The notes beneath the pieces are model-generated. The model was not told the origin of the DNA and did no database searches. It saw only the letters and a program-made list of their open reading frames with translations. From Episyrphus balteatus (Eukaryota; Arthropoda; Insecta; Diptera; Syrphidae), in contig NC_079134.1 of the NCBI RefSeq assembly GCF_945859705.1, positions 69,002,625 to 69,066,624 of the forward strand: a DNA stretch of 64,000 bases, written 5' to 3'. The position numbers and the translations under genes are program-made. This document shows, one piece after another, positions 1 to 10,429 of this stretch (positions are counted from its first letter, which is position 1; each line of letters begins with the position of its first letter).

Positions 1-276
1 CGGCTCCAAAGTAAGTCCGATCTCGACTACGGAACAGGTCCCATGGCGGCTCAAATTAGTATGGAAATTATAATCACCGTGGAGCCGATTGCATATGTAT
101 TGGTGTGGTGAAATTCTCCATCCCGAGAAAACGGAGCCAAAGTCGTACCCGAGTCGGAGGAGCGAAAACCTTCCAGAAAGAGGAACAAAAAAAGAAATGA
201 CTTTTCGCATTTGCGACCAAAATTAGAACAATTATTTTTTTCACTGAAATTGTTTTATTTTATTTTTTAACTTTCA
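1..276. repeat. Dispersed repeat W, fragment 1
   Basis: No gene. This stretch is an inverted, diverged copy of 30240-30478: both hold a run of short GC-richer phrases (CGGAGCCAAAGT, GAGTCGGAGGAGCG, ATGGAAATTATAATCACC) in opposite order and strand. Further pieces of the same family lie at 7260-7418 and 51737-51800. The family continues beyond the insertion that ends at 1818, so this is the left part of a longer copy cut by a later element. Confidence 0.75.
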
Positions 277-1818
277 AGCCTAGTACGCAGATCGGGAAAA
301 AACAAATTTTATCTCTTCAATTTTAATCTCTACACAACATTTTTTAATCCTGCGCAAAATTTTTAAGTTGGAGAAATTACCTAGGGTAAACTGCCCAATC
401 ATAGGCACCTTAAGCGAATGTCGCACCAACTTTAGTTCGCAGTTTTTTCCGTATAGCTTAAAACTATTATTATTTATATTTTTTTTGTAATTATCAATAG
501 GTGTGCTTTTTTGTTTATCTATATAGATTTTGTGCAAAAAAACGACATCGGGATTTTTGAAATCCGTCCAAATGTTTGGCACCACTGTACATACACTTTG
601 GTAGCTGTCTGTCAAAAATGTGCCGTGCTCATGTTTTTATTTTTAACTCCGTAGTGGTATGAACATTACATCCATGATCGATTCAAACATTTTTTTCCAC
701 AAAAAACCAAGACAAATCGTATGGCCATTGCATCCATGTTGGATTCCAAAAATTTTGTTTTTTTCAACAAAAACCAAAAATCATTTGTATATTCTTAGCT
801 CCATTTTAAGACCATGACCATCAACATTAGTTGCGTCATTCTTGTGTTATAAGCGTTTGAAGGTAGCCATATTGATTTTTTGTCTATTTTTTTTTTAAAT
901 CAAACATGGAAACTTTTTAATTTTTTTTTCAAAAATTTGGTAATTTTATGTATATATTTGTTCCACAATCTTATCAGGATCCATTTAAGACTTTCATCTG
1001 AAAAATGCATTGCGTACATCTCGAAATATTACCATTTCAATTCAACCATGTCAAACAAATTTTTGCATAATTTTTTCTATGAGAGCTTTTTTCAAACCTC
1101 ATTTTCTCCGCTTTTTTTTTGTTAATATATTTTTAGATATTTCGGTGTGAACACAACAATTAAACTATTTGGCACTACTTTTTTTATCGAGAGTAAGTAA
1201 AATCTGGATAATTATCTGGATTTTTCAAAATTCTATACAGATAAAGTTTTTGTTGTTTTTAACACGTAAATTGTTTTGATTTCAAAAATCTCGATGTCGT
1301 TTTTTTGCACAAAATCTATATAGATAAACAAAAAAACACACCTAATATCTCGTTTGGTTTTAAACAAAAAATAAAAATAGTAGCTGAAAATGGTTCTTAA
1401 AATCAAGGTGCCAAACACATAAGGAGTGGCAACAATAGGCAGTTTTTAATTTCTATCAAGTTTATTTTTTCTTTCAAATTAAATTAATTTTTTTTTTGTT
1501 TTTGATTTGATTCCGAGTACCGAGTTGTATTTGCTTCGTCTTCACTTTTCAAGTATTTTATTATAGAGTCCACCTTAATTTTGTTTAATTTTTATTTGTT
1601 TTATTTTTTTCCTTGTCACAATTTTTGCCGGCAGAATAATGCTTCGAACATTATTTGTCCGCGAAAAATTAAGTGGACACTTTTTCTTTACAGCGGCTCC
1701 AAATATTTAAATTTTGCGCGTGAACTGCGTACTGCTTCGAAAAATAATCAAGACAAAATCTGTCCCGAGAAAAAATTTGTATGAGAAACAAAATTTTTCC
1801 CGATCTGTGTACTAGGCT
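277..1818. mobile_element. AGCCTAG-ended TIR element with nested insertion
   Basis: The ends are inverted: AGCCTAGTACGCAGATCGGG at the left and its near complement ending CTAGGCT at the right. The flanks are TCA (274-276) and TCA (1819-1821). The inverted W copy near 30.2 kb reads straight through this site, so it serves as an empty site and supports a 3-bp duplication. A second element (500-1342) sits inside. Shorter members of the family are at 9592-9730 (TTA flanks) and 28449-28797 (TAA/TCA flanks). A 3-bp T-N-A duplication fits PIF/Harbinger-type MITEs, but no transposase is visible, so the class is inferred. Confidence 0.7.
500..1342. mobile_element. GGTGTG-ended TIR element, nested
   Basis: It starts GGTGTGCTTTTTTGTTTATC and ends with the inverted sequence closing in CACACC. 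The inverted repeats extend for about 60 bases and include CAAAAAAACGACATCG in opposite orientation at 536 and 1291. Flanks are CAATA and TAATA, a 4 of 5 match to a 5-bp duplication. The ends and duplication length match the larger elements at 3679, 42520, 57177 and 58910. An unpaired copy of the inverted repeat lies at about 50090-50165. No coding capacity is seen. Confidence 0.65.
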
Positions 1819-1821
1819 TCA

Positions 1822-2310
1822 CAAAGAAATTTTTTTTTTATTTTCTGGCAGGCGGCAGGAGCAATTGATTATTCCACAAATTTTCTCTGTTGAATGTTGT
1901 TCGTGGGTGGTGGTGGCGTCAGGCTGCAGGAGCAGATGATTTCCTACGAAAACACAAAAATTATTAATTGATAAAATTGCTGCGGAAGCGCAATTACAAA
2001 CATTTCAGCGTTGCATACCTTTTCTTAGATTGAAATATTACTTATTATAATTAAAAAAAATAAAGAGATACGACTTGACAGACTGCAAAAAAAAATAAGA
2101 TGACGCTCTTGTTATTCTGTTGCCTTTGTCTTTATTTCTTCAATTCTCCTTTTCACACATTTCACAACGCTTCTCCTTCGACTTTGTGTTCATACACAAA
2201 AAGTTGCAAGTTCGTGAGTGCAACATCGTATTTCGCGTTTTGAGGACGGAGTGTCAAAAAAGAGCTCCGTTTTCTTGCTTGAAGGGTGGTTTTGCTTTCG
2301 GATAAGTTTT
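1822..2310. repeat. Dispersed repeat W, second part
   Basis: This continues repeat W after the insertion at 277-1818. The segment 1845-1960 matches, inverted, the two flanks of the hAT element at 28227-30100 and so preserves that element's empty site (GAATGTTGTTCGTGGG near 1893). The part from 1940 onward is paralogous to 10790-11245, and its end, with GTTTTCTTGCTTGAAGGG, recurs at 51900 and inverted at 60857. No gene recognised; the ORFs here are short and not conserved between copies. Confidence 0.7.
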
Positions 2311-2610
2311 TGACATTTGGGGTATGTTCGTAGATTTAGTCAAACGTGCATATAAACGGTGGCCCGTTTATATGCAGGGTCGAAAGATCGAAATTGAAAT
2401 TTGTATGTGAAATGGCCCTTCATGTTAGAAAACCGAGTTCAGATTTGACGGTCCGACTTTAAAATGTCAAATACGAGGGTAAACGAGTTAACACTCACAC
2501 ACTCAAAACTTCTTGTGTATGAACACAAAGTCGGAGGAGAATCGTGGTGAAAAAGTGTGAAAAAGAAAACAATCGTAGGAAAGACAAAAGCAACAAATAG
2601 ACAAAGTACA
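2118..2610. repeat. Imperfect inverted repeat, about 110-bp arms
   Basis: The left arm (about 2118-2224) and right arm (about 2488-2610) are inverted versions of the same text: TGTGTTCATACACAAAAAGT in the left arm and its complement around 2516 in the right. About 260 bases lie between them. The same left-arm text recurs at 11085-11190 and 51805-51870, and inverted at 60915-61020, so this is a fold-back arrangement of repeat W and not a gene. Confidence 0.7.
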
Positions 2611-2730
2611 ATGCGTCATTTAATTATTGTTGGTTGCAGTGCTACGTGGTCGTGTGTCGTTTCTCGTCTTGAAACTAAATTGTTTTATTTATATCGAAAA
2701 TTTTAATAAAAAAAAGGTATGAATTGCTTA

Positions 2731-2940
2731 GGACCAGTTGTACAAATATTTAATCCGTGGATCAACAACTTTTATCTTCTAATATCGGTAGTTAAGCAGA
2801 AGTTTAGCACTGGTTCAAGGTCCATATATGTAAAAATAGCCACATTCATGCTTGAGCCGAAGTTGACCCACAGCTAATCTGCCGATATCGGCGGGTTAAA
2901 TTCCTGAACCAAGGCTGACCCACGTTTGTACAACTGGCAC
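2731..2940. mobile_element. 210-bp MITE, TTA duplication
   Basis: Terminal inverted repeat with core CCAGTTGTACAAA at 2733 and its complement ending at 2938. It is flanked by TTA (2728-2730) and TTA (2941-2943). A second copy in the other orientation is at 48706-48920, also flanked by TTA, and a one-ended copy starts at about 43280. The 3-bp TTA duplication and GG/GC-starting ends suggest a PIF/Harbinger MITE. Confidence 0.75.
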
Positions 2941-3142
2941 TTAGCGTGCTTCAGTGATTTTATAATTAATTTAATTTATCATTTTTATGTTTTCCAAGGA
3001 GGTCAATAAAGAGATGCTAGCTGAAAATTTTCTCCGGCATCCTAACCTAAACTACCTCCAAGCCACAACACAGCAACACACAACAGCTACAATGGTCTTC
3101 AAGGATGGACATTTTCCAACCGCTGTATCATATCATCAGAAT

Positions 3143-3676
3143 ATATCTATGGAGTTTGGTATTAACAGCATAAGTCCATTTTTTTCGAAAATGAGTTGAA
3201 TATGCAGAACTATTTAAAAAAAACTATTTTCGTTTAGTCTTAACTGCATAACTCTAAGTAAACTAGTTCCAAAGATATTCAATGGCCCTAATCACACTTA
3301 ACTCATTTTTCTAAAATTATGTGTGATCATAATGGCATAACTAAAACTTGTGCTGTTTTGACCAATCAAAAATGTTTATACTTTTAAATAACAAAACAAC
3401 ACAACTTAGTTCCTAGAAAAATATTGGCTTTAAGGACACAACTCGAAATAAGCTTATTCTTGAACGAAAATTAGTTTGGTCAAAACAACATATCTCACTA
3501 AAAAACATATAAATACACTTAAAAATTATTTTATTTACTTTATTTGTGTAAATTGCATCCCATTATATTTGTATTAAATAAAACTGAATTTGGGGGAATT
3601 TTTCAAACTTTAAAATGCATTTATCTCAAAACGACGGTTTTGGACTTATGTTGTTAATACCAAACTCCATAGATAT
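3143..3676. mobile_element. TIR element ending ATATCTATGGAG
   Basis: An inverted repeat of about 35 bases joins 3147-3181 (CTATGGAGTTTGGTATTAAC) to 3641-3674. The interior of about 460 bases is AT-rich with no ORF of note. The duplication cannot be resolved because the ends themselves are palindromic (ATAT/TA). The next element (3679-6437) was inserted just at its right edge. Confidence 0.6.
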
Positions 3677-4750
3677 TAGGTTTTATTACCACCGGTCTTA
3701 ACTGGACAAAAAAAACGCAGTCTGGGCTAAGCAATTTAAATGTTAAATACAACAACACTTTAGCGCCTTGGGCTTAGTTGTTTAGCCCGGAGAATTCTTT
3801 GGGCTTAACTTTTTGAAGAGTTTTAAATCTGTGCTACCAAATCATAAATTGTTTAGAATTTGTTTAGAAACGTCAAAACTGACATTTTAAATGACAAAAT
3901 AAAATAAAAAAAAAAACAACTAAAAAAAAGAATTAAATTTTTTTAAACTGAAAACAAAATCTTCAAAAACTAAATACCTGAAGTTAATCGCACAATTTCA
4001 TCTATGTATTCCCTTAAACTTATAATTTATTCGTCTTTGTAAATGTTCGATTTCAATCAGGTATGCCTTGCCTATTACAACAATCTTACAAGCTTTTTTT
4101 AAATTCATATATATATCATACATATATCTGACGACGAAAATAATTTGCTGAAGATGAGCACATTGAACCGCCCTACTCAGTCCAGCTACACCTGGTCTAC
4201 ATCGTGTCGGTACCAATCGAAGATGAACATTTGGCTAGAAAAACAATTTGTTTTTATGACAAAGAAACATTTCCATTGCTCTTTGGGGGTGGATTTGTAT
4301 TTTTATGGAAATCCAAATTAAAACTTAAAAACGAGCCGCTAATCACACAACGCTTGCAGCAGCATCTCAAATGATTCTACAATCAGAGTCCAGTCTCAGC
4401 AACAGTAATTATGTGAAGCAGCGCAACAACAACAGCATAAGCAAATTGCTTGGCAATTGCCAAGACACCAGATTATGTAGCTGTGTACAGCGCTCAATGG
4501 ACTTAGTAAGCCAGGAAGCATATCCAGGTTATGGTTATCCCCGCAGTCCACAACCAGGAATACCTATTAGTCTACGAGCTGGCGCAGAAGGTCTTTCCAA
4601 GTTCCAATCCTCAGCAGCATAAACTCAACAGCAAGCCAAATGATAAGAAATTAAAAGCGCGTGGAATAGAACCTTGCAGGTTGATTCTTATCTTTTTTAT
4701 TGAATAAAAAACTGAAATTTTATTTGCTTACCTTTTAGATTTCATTTTAG

Positions 4751-5105
4751 GTGTCGTCATCAAAATAAGCTAAAATTCCACAAAGGTGATTTTGTCCATC
4801 ATGCAACCAAGTCTGCGACAAATTGCCAAAATTTTATATTCAGCTTGTTGTCCTGCTGCTCTTTTCCTTTCAAAAATAACTCTAGTAATATTTTTGAATA
4901 CAAGTTTGATAATGTGCGTAAATTTGGGTTGTGTTACCAATGTTCTTACATATATTTTAAATCTCTACTTTTTAGTATAAGATCAAACAATTACCACATC
5001 CAAAATGTGAAAAGAAAGTACCTAATGGCTGCCTGTATTGCCGAATTGCCATGTTGGAATTCCAAACCAACTTCATGCAATCATAATTCTATCATTTGTC
5101 ACAAG
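4751..5105 (+). pseudogene. Cys-rich exon-like segment inside the element
   Basis: An open frame runs from a splice-acceptor-like sequence (TTCATTTTAG at 4741-4750) to a consensus donor (AAG then GTACGT at 5103-5111). A second acceptor-like sequence (TTTTTTCTTTAG) follows at about 5230-5241. The putative exon has about 10 cysteines, including a CC pair, LCYQC and a C-terminal group spaced as in AAC, LPC, TSC and IIC. The same frame is kept on the minus strand in the second element copy (57194-57580) with only a few substitutions, one of which changes the donor context. I do not recognise the family. It could be a captured host exon or a degenerate zinc-binding part of the element's own protein. 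The ORF alone gives no proof that it is expressed. Confidence 0.4.
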
Positions 5106-5878
5106 GTACGTATACCTAATTTAGATGATCAAAAAAATGTAAGTATGAATTTAAAAAAAATAATTTTTTAAGAATTAGATCCACATAAGATATTTTAGTT
5201 ACATACTATGAATAAAGAATTATTTTTATTTTTTCTTTAGGAACAAAGAAAACTGCAAACCATGCAATGAAGGATACGAGCAATTTTAGAAGAGAAAACG
5301 AAAACCAAGAGAACGCAAAGTAATCCCACAAGAAATCAAAGAAAACAACAATCAATTTAAGTTGCTGATTTGATCTGCAGCAGCTATAGCTGTATTTGTA
5401 GCATTGACATGTTATTTTGTATTTATAAAAAGTGAAATTATCATTTAATTAGAAATTTCAAAAATATTTGATTTAATTTAGAAAGCTTGTCTGATCGTTT
5501 TGTGTTTAAACGGTTTTGGCTTTGGCCACATAGTTGGAACATTGGATCGGCCGATCGAACAAACACCTTACATTCCAACTGAAAAGAATCTACAATTAGT
5601 TAAATACACAGTTGCAATATTTGTTGAGTAACTTACTAAGAATAGTAAATGAAGAAAGATCCTACGTTGTCCAATTTACTGATCGCCAATCTTTGGTTGC
5701 CTTGTAGTACTTTACTTGTCGTTCCAATTGGAGTACAGAAAGGTAAATGAAATGGAACTTTATTTCATGGTTTAATTGCTTCTTATATACAAAGATACAA
5801 ACCTCTGCACCCTCCACGAAATTGAATCACGATTTGCTTCAATGATGTTGTGAATATTTGGCGCTGATTAGAAGAATT

Positions 5879-6196
5879 TTATTCAATCTCGAATGCAAGG
5901 AAGTGAGTTGTAATGCGATCTTTTGATAACAGTTCGTCTGCGGAAATCAAAATTGTTCTAACTCCATAGGATTTCTGAAGGACTTTGAACAATTTTGCTT
6001 TCCGCACACGAGTTGTAGGGGAATCTATTGCTTTTTCAAGAGATTGTCTATAAGTTGAAGCTTTTCGAAAATCAATAATTCGTCTAACTGCAAAGCCGGA
6101 TCGGCCTCTAGCTTTTTGTTGTTCAGACTTTTGATGTTGTTCGCGTTTGAGGGCGGCTGGAGGTTTCACGTTGTTTGTTTCGAAGCTCACGAACAT
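5879..6196 (-). CDS. Hypothetical 105-residue basic protein
   Basis: This ORF begins about 240 bases inside the right end of the 3679-6437 element and points inward. The product is hydrophilic and basic: a Lys/Gln/Arg-rich start (KREQHQKSEQQKARGR) is followed by a helical-looking segment with several Arg/Lys pairs. I see no signal peptide, membrane segment or zinc-binding pattern. Position and orientation resemble the first exon of an element-encoded gene, and a donor-like sequence lies downstream near 5800. The second copy of the element lacks this half, so conservation cannot be checked within the window. The function is unknown, and it may be a chance ORF. Confidence 0.3.
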   Translation of the reverse strand: MFVSFETNNVKPPAALKREQHQKSEQQKARGRSGFAVRRIIDFRKASTYRQSLEKAIDSPTTRVRKAKLFKVLQKSYGVRTILISADELLSKDRITTHFLAFEIE

Positions 6197-6466
6197 TTTA
6201 ACATAATTTTGTTTCGAGTGGAAATAAAATACCTATTTGCTGATTAATTGTTGAATCTTCGGAATTTGTTCTTTTGTTTTTTTTTAGTTTGTTTGACGTT
6301 TGACAATTCCTTTACAACTGTATATTTGTCTAGTCAGCTGATTTCGGAACATTATATACGCAGTGCTGCCAAGTTTTTAGGTTAAGCCCCGAGGCGTTTT
6401 TTTGTCTAGTTAAGGCCGGTGGTAATAAAAAAACACCTATTATTGTGACTTGGGAAATAGCTCTCC

Positions 6467-7174
6467 ACGCCATCTACCACTTGTAGCGACAACCTGAAAA
6501 TGATATAGTTTTTTTTTTCGATTTGCAGTTCAATGTAGTTTCCATAAGAAAAAAACAAAAAAGACCTCGAAACACATTTATTTTACAAACTAATTTTATA
6601 TCACCGAGTATCAATTTTATGATTGTAAAATGATAATAATATATGTTTATATCTAAATCAGGTTTAAAATATATCAAAAAAAAATAATAATTCTTATTTA
6701 ATTTGTCTCCAAAAAGATAAGCAAATCGCAGGAAAACAACAACAAATACTACAAAAAAAATAAAGAAACTATATAGGTTTAATTTTCTTCCAAAATTGTT
6801 GAAAATAAAAAAATGCTTACCTACTATTATTTGTGAAAAAGCAAAACAAATAAAAGAATAATTTAATAATTTCTATATTTTGTATAGTATTTTTTTGTTT
6901 GTTTTCAGGCGATTCGCTTACACTTTTTAAATACAAATTACACAGGTATTATTATACTTTTTAATATACTTTAAACCTGATTTAGACATAAACACATATT
7001 ATTATCATTTTACAATCATAACATTGATACATGTACATATAAAATTAATTCGTAAAATAAATGTTTTTTGAGGCCTTTTTTATTTTTTTCTTATGGAAAT
7101 TACATTGAGCGGCAAATCGGAAAATAATCTATATAACTTTCAGATTTTCGTCGCTGTCCACCAGGTGCCGTGAT
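6467..7174. mobile_element. Fold-back element with about 200-bp arms
   Basis: The left arm (about 6467-6680) and right arm (about 6935-7174) are diverged inverted repeats. Landmarks are TTTCCATAAGAAAAAAA at 6538, with its complement near 7089, and AAACCTGATTTAGACATAAA at 6973, matched inverted near 6655. The centre is AT-rich with no gene. The outer ends resemble CACGSCAYCT on both sides. No target duplication was resolved. Confidence 0.6.
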
Positions 7175-7259
7175 GCCAAGTGTCAATAAATAAATTTTTG
7201 TGTTAAAGAAAAAAATAAAGAAACCAAAATAAATCGTGTTCTGTTTTGTTTGCAAATGC

Positions 7260-7418
7260 TTTCAAAACTCAAACGCCATTTTTTTTTCATTCCGTTTTCC
7301 GCTCCACTTCGCGCTCCGTTTTCTCGGAGTGGTGAATTTCCCCTCACCAATACATTATGCAATCGGCTTTGCGGTGATTATAATTTCCGTACTTATTTGA
7401 GCAAACGTGGGACCCGCC
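7260..7418. repeat. Dispersed repeat W, fragment
   Basis: It matches the W text CTCCGTTTTCTCGGAGTGG and ATTATAATTTCCGTAC in the orientation of 30240-30478. The match resumes after the next insertion, at about 8335, so the repeat at 7419-8334 was inserted into this W copy. Confidence 0.65.
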
Positions 7419-8334
7419 CTGCAAACCAAACTTTAGTAGTTTAGGGGAAAATACAACCACCAACAAAGCTTATTTTGAGGATGTATGTGTTTCTTATTTA
7501 CCAAAATCTCTCCCCTCCAAAAATAGAAGTTTTGTTTCTCCTGAAAAAATAAACTCTTCTTTGATAAATAGGAGGAAAAGAGCGCTATGTATGCAATGCA
7601 CAAAGTTTTGTCTCTTTTGTAATGGCGGCTCGTGTTTGATTTGACTTTTCCTACATTTTATATTTTCTAGTGAAACCAGTAAAACCTTGATAGCCACAGC
7701 AACATCAAAAAAAACAGCAGCTTCAGCCTTGAGCATTTAGAAAAAAAAAATCAAAACAAGATACAAAAACTACCACCAAAGTGCAGACTGCAGAGTATTT
7801 TTTTCTTTTTCATTTTTTCTCAACTGGCCAGGCCACAGTCGCGTGCCCAAGGATCTTTTTTTTATGTATTTTGTTTTCAAAAAAAAACTATTTTGTGATT
7901 TTCCAATAAAATATTAAATAATAGTTTTTTAAAAGAATGTTTGTTTTGAAGATTTTTTTATTTTCAGATGAAATTCAAATATGGATTTTAGCAGTACGGA
8001 TATAAACCCATGAAAGTGCTCCAAATAAGTACTTTAAAAGTACAAGTTTCAGTGCTTTTTCTGTAGGTGAAAAAGTACTGGAAAATGTACATCGGAACCA
8101 CTTCCAGAAGTGCTTCGCTGATGCACTTTTGAAGTACATTTGTCTGTACTATTAATGGAGGGGAAATTTATTTCATCTTGCATGCAAGAAAGAGATAGCT
8201 GCTTCACTTATTCTTATATACAGAAAGTATATAACTGAGTTTTTTCCCGAGCTCCTATCTTTCTTTCAGTGGAAAAGAAGTACTTCTTTTACGTACATAT
8301 TTCACCGGTTTTTTCTGTAGTTCTGCGTTTGCTG
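7419..8334. mobile_element. Dispersed element R, copy A (916 bp)
   Basis: Near-identical text recurs at 40010-41264 and, inverted and diverged, at about 49619-51250. The ends look weakly inverted: CTGCAAACC at the left and CGTTTGCTG at the right. Copy A lacks about 340 bases that copy B has next to the phrase CAGCAGCTTCAGCC. No conserved ORF is shared by the copies; the minus-strand ORF at 7494-7736 is not kept intact in copy B. Probably a non-autonomous DNA transposon; the superfamily is not resolved. Confidence 0.65.
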
Positions 8335-8370
8335 GGCGTGTCGTAGTCGGACTAAAGTCGGAGCCAAATT

Positions 8371-8462
8371 GGACCGAGGTCGGACTCGTTTGCTTGAAGG
8401 GGGGGAAGACTTTTGTTTTATTTTGACAATACCCTTCAAGCAAACGAGTCCGACCTCGGTCC
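8371..8462. repeat. Perfect 31-bp inverted repeat
   Basis: GGACCGAGGTCGGACTCGTT begins the left arm (8371-8401), and the exact complement fills 8432-8462, with a 30-base T-rich loop. The motif GTCCGACCTCGGTCC also occurs once, without its partner, near 51280. It belongs to a repeat and is not a gene. Confidence 0.85.
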
Positions 8463-8616
8463 GGCATAAGTAATGACAATAAATACAATATTAAATATAA
8501 AATAAAATAAATCTTTTCATTTGTTGTTGCTGCTGTTGTTGGTGAACCTATGGATGTCCAGCATTCCCCCCACTTAGTGAATACACTGTGGATTCTTTTG
8601 TTGATACTTCTTTCAA

Positions 8617-8766
8617 GGCTTGGCCACACCAAAGGGTACATGCGGTAGCGGTACGGGTACTTGTATGAAAAAAATTCAAAACTGACACATCAACGTTCAG
8701 ATGTGGAATTTTTGTCATACAATTACCCGTACCGCTACCGTATGTACCCTTCGGTGTGGCCAAGCC
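8617..8766. mobile_element. 150-bp palindromic MITE P, copy 1
   Basis: Nearly the whole element is an imperfect palindrome that begins GGCTTGGCCACACC and ends in the complement; the arms also share GGTAGCGGTACGGGTA. Flanks are TTCAA and TTCAT. A second 150-bp copy at 58334-58483 has TTTAA on both sides and an empty site elsewhere in this window, which supports a 5-bp duplication for the family. Confidence 0.8.
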
Positions 8767-8787
8767 TTCATGCTGATTTGTTATGTC

Positions 8788-8937
8788 CACTTTTCACGAG
8801 TCGATTTTAGCCGCACGATATGTCGGTCGAATAGTATTTTTCAATGGGGATGTCACTTTAGTCGCCTGTGACTTACGTTCACACGAGTCGAAAACTTCGC
8901 CGCAGCCACACGGCAAAATTCGACTCGTTAAAAGTCC
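8788..8937. mobile_element. Short MITE with ACGAGTCGA ends
   Basis: The left end, ACTTTTCACGAGTCGATTTT at 8789, pairs with the complement of AAAATTCGACTCGTTAAAAG at 8914-8933. The interior of about 100 bases repeats GAGTCG once more. There is no ORF and no resolved duplication. Confidence 0.55.
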
Positions 8938-9588
8938 CTATTATTCTTTATGATTCATTGTTTTTTTTTTATTTTCACAAACAAACACAAATATTTTCAC
9001 AATTCGTCGCCTCAATAAAATAATGTCCTATGTTACATTCGGCTACTTTTGGGAAAATGCAATTAAAATTCAGATTTTTTTGCTCGAAAACTGTACGGTG
9101 AATTTTTTTTTAAATATCATGACATATACAGAAAATATTTTTCTGTTGAATTATGTTAAAATTATTTTAATATTCCAATGCAGAAACAAATAATAGTCAA
9201 TTTTCTCCAATATGCCGATGTTGTATGTTACGTTTTCACAGAAACTATTTGTTAGCCAAACACATACGACAAAAATAAGCAAAATTGAATTCGACACTTG
9301 CTTACGACATACGCCAAATAGATGTCAAATTCAATGCGAAAAAACACATAGAGGAAGGTTTTTTCTTTTAAAACAATTAACGTTAATTTATTAACGGTTA
9401 TTTAAAATCGGATTGGCACTTAGTTATAACCCGAATTTAGCAAAACTCGATTTTAATAAAAACATCAATGGTAATAAAACATACATCTTACTTCTAAACT
9501 TAGAATTGGTTTAGAAGCAGTTCACCAATACTATAAAATGATAGAACTTTTTGAATTTCGAAGTGAAATGTATGTTTTATTTTTTTTG
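8938..9588. other. No gene seen
   Basis: This is AT-rich sequence with many homopolymer runs. The short ORF near 9212 has no recognisable domain. The phrase CACATACGACAAAA at 9261 links it to the motif cluster at 10430-10760. Confidence 0.5.
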
Positions 9589-9591
9589 TTA

Positions 9592-9730
9592 AGCCTGGTA
9601 CGCTGCTCGCGCTAAATTTTAGCTCTCCGAAAAATTTTAGCCGAGGTAAAATGAGTCCCATACAAATTATCGATAACTTGTATGGGAATTTTATCTTGGC
9701 TAAAATTTAGCGCGAGCAGCGTACCAGGCT
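9592..9730. mobile_element. 139-bp AGCCTGG-ended palindromic MITE
   Basis: The ends AGCCTGGTACGCTGCTCGCG and complement enclose an almost complete palindrome, flanked by TTA on both sides (9589-9591 and 9731-9733). It is the same family as 277-1818 and 28449-28797. Confidence 0.75.
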
Positions 9731-9986
9731 TTAAAATCGAGGTTTCGTTAAATTCTTGTATATTACTATGGGTTATTGGCTTCACAGCAAAATTCTTTCT
9801 TAAAGAGAAACTCACATACCTAAATTGAAAAAAAATAATAGCTACATTACTTTTAAAGCAATTTTAGAATTAATGAGATTACAGTTTACTAAAATTAAGT
9901 TACTCTTCAAGTTGAATTAAAATTATTACGGTTTTAAGATAGCACGACAAAAGCTTCAAACGACATTTGTAGGGCCAAGTTTTCAC

Positions 9987-10175
9987 TAGCCCTGTTCAGT
10001 TGGAGGTGGTATTCTACTAATAGTAGATGTTTTGGTTAATCTAGTACTCTCATCTACTCATGCTCTTCTTCCCGAGTAGAAACGATTTGCATTGAATTCG
10101 TTGAAAGTGCGTTCCATTGAAAATCGCCAGTAAACTACTAGAAGTACTTTGCGACCTCCCAAAGGAACAGGGCTA
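9987..10175. mobile_element. 189-bp MITE with TAGCCCTGTTC ends
   Basis: The left end TAGCCCTGTTC pairs with the right end GAACAGGGCTA. The inverted similarity continues inward (GGAGGT / ACCTCC, then CTACTA / TAGTAG). Flanks TTTTCAC and TTATCAC agree at 6 of 7 positions. No ORF. Confidence 0.6.
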
Positions 10176-10429
10176 TTATCACTGGATTCGGAAGATTAGG
10201 GGAGAACCTAAAGGATCGGCGTCAAGGAATTCATTTTCCAATATTTCGTTACGTATGCTTATTTAATAAAATCATAAAACAATTATTTTATGCATTTTGT
10301 ATTCATAAAATAGAGCATAAAGCTCCTGGGATAAACTTGGCGCAGGTCGACTCGTTCGACCTGTTCGACATCTTGATTGCAACTGAAAACTGAAATTACA
10401 CTCATCAGTGTATTTCCTTAAGGGACACA

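Larger units (their letters stand above)
3679..6437. mobile_element. 2.76-kb TIR element, 5-bp duplication
   Basis: The left end reads GGTTTTATTACCACCGGTCT and continues TAACTGGACAAA; the right end is its inverted counterpart closing in ACACC. Flanks are TATTA (3674-3678) and TATTA (6438-6442), an exact 5-bp duplication. Inside the ends is a sub-terminal pair based on GGGCTTAG / CTAAGCCC. A second, inverted and 5'-truncated copy lies at 57177-58842, and short deletion derivatives are at 42520-42964 and 58910-59974. The interior carries a Cys-rich exon-like segment on the plus strand and a 105-codon ORF on the minus strand. I recognise no transposase, and the ends plus 5-bp TWNTA-like duplications do not match a superfamily I can name with confidence. 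Confidence 0.75.

Noticed and set aside
3679..6437. Assignment of the 5-bp-duplication family to Tc1/mariner on a TA duplication
   Set aside because: The empty site in the copia LTR shows that five bases (TAGTA), not two, are duplicated.
8255..8790. 128- and 80-codon minus-strand ORFs
   Set aside because: They run across element R's end, a perfect hairpin and a palindromic MITE, so they are chance frames over repeats.
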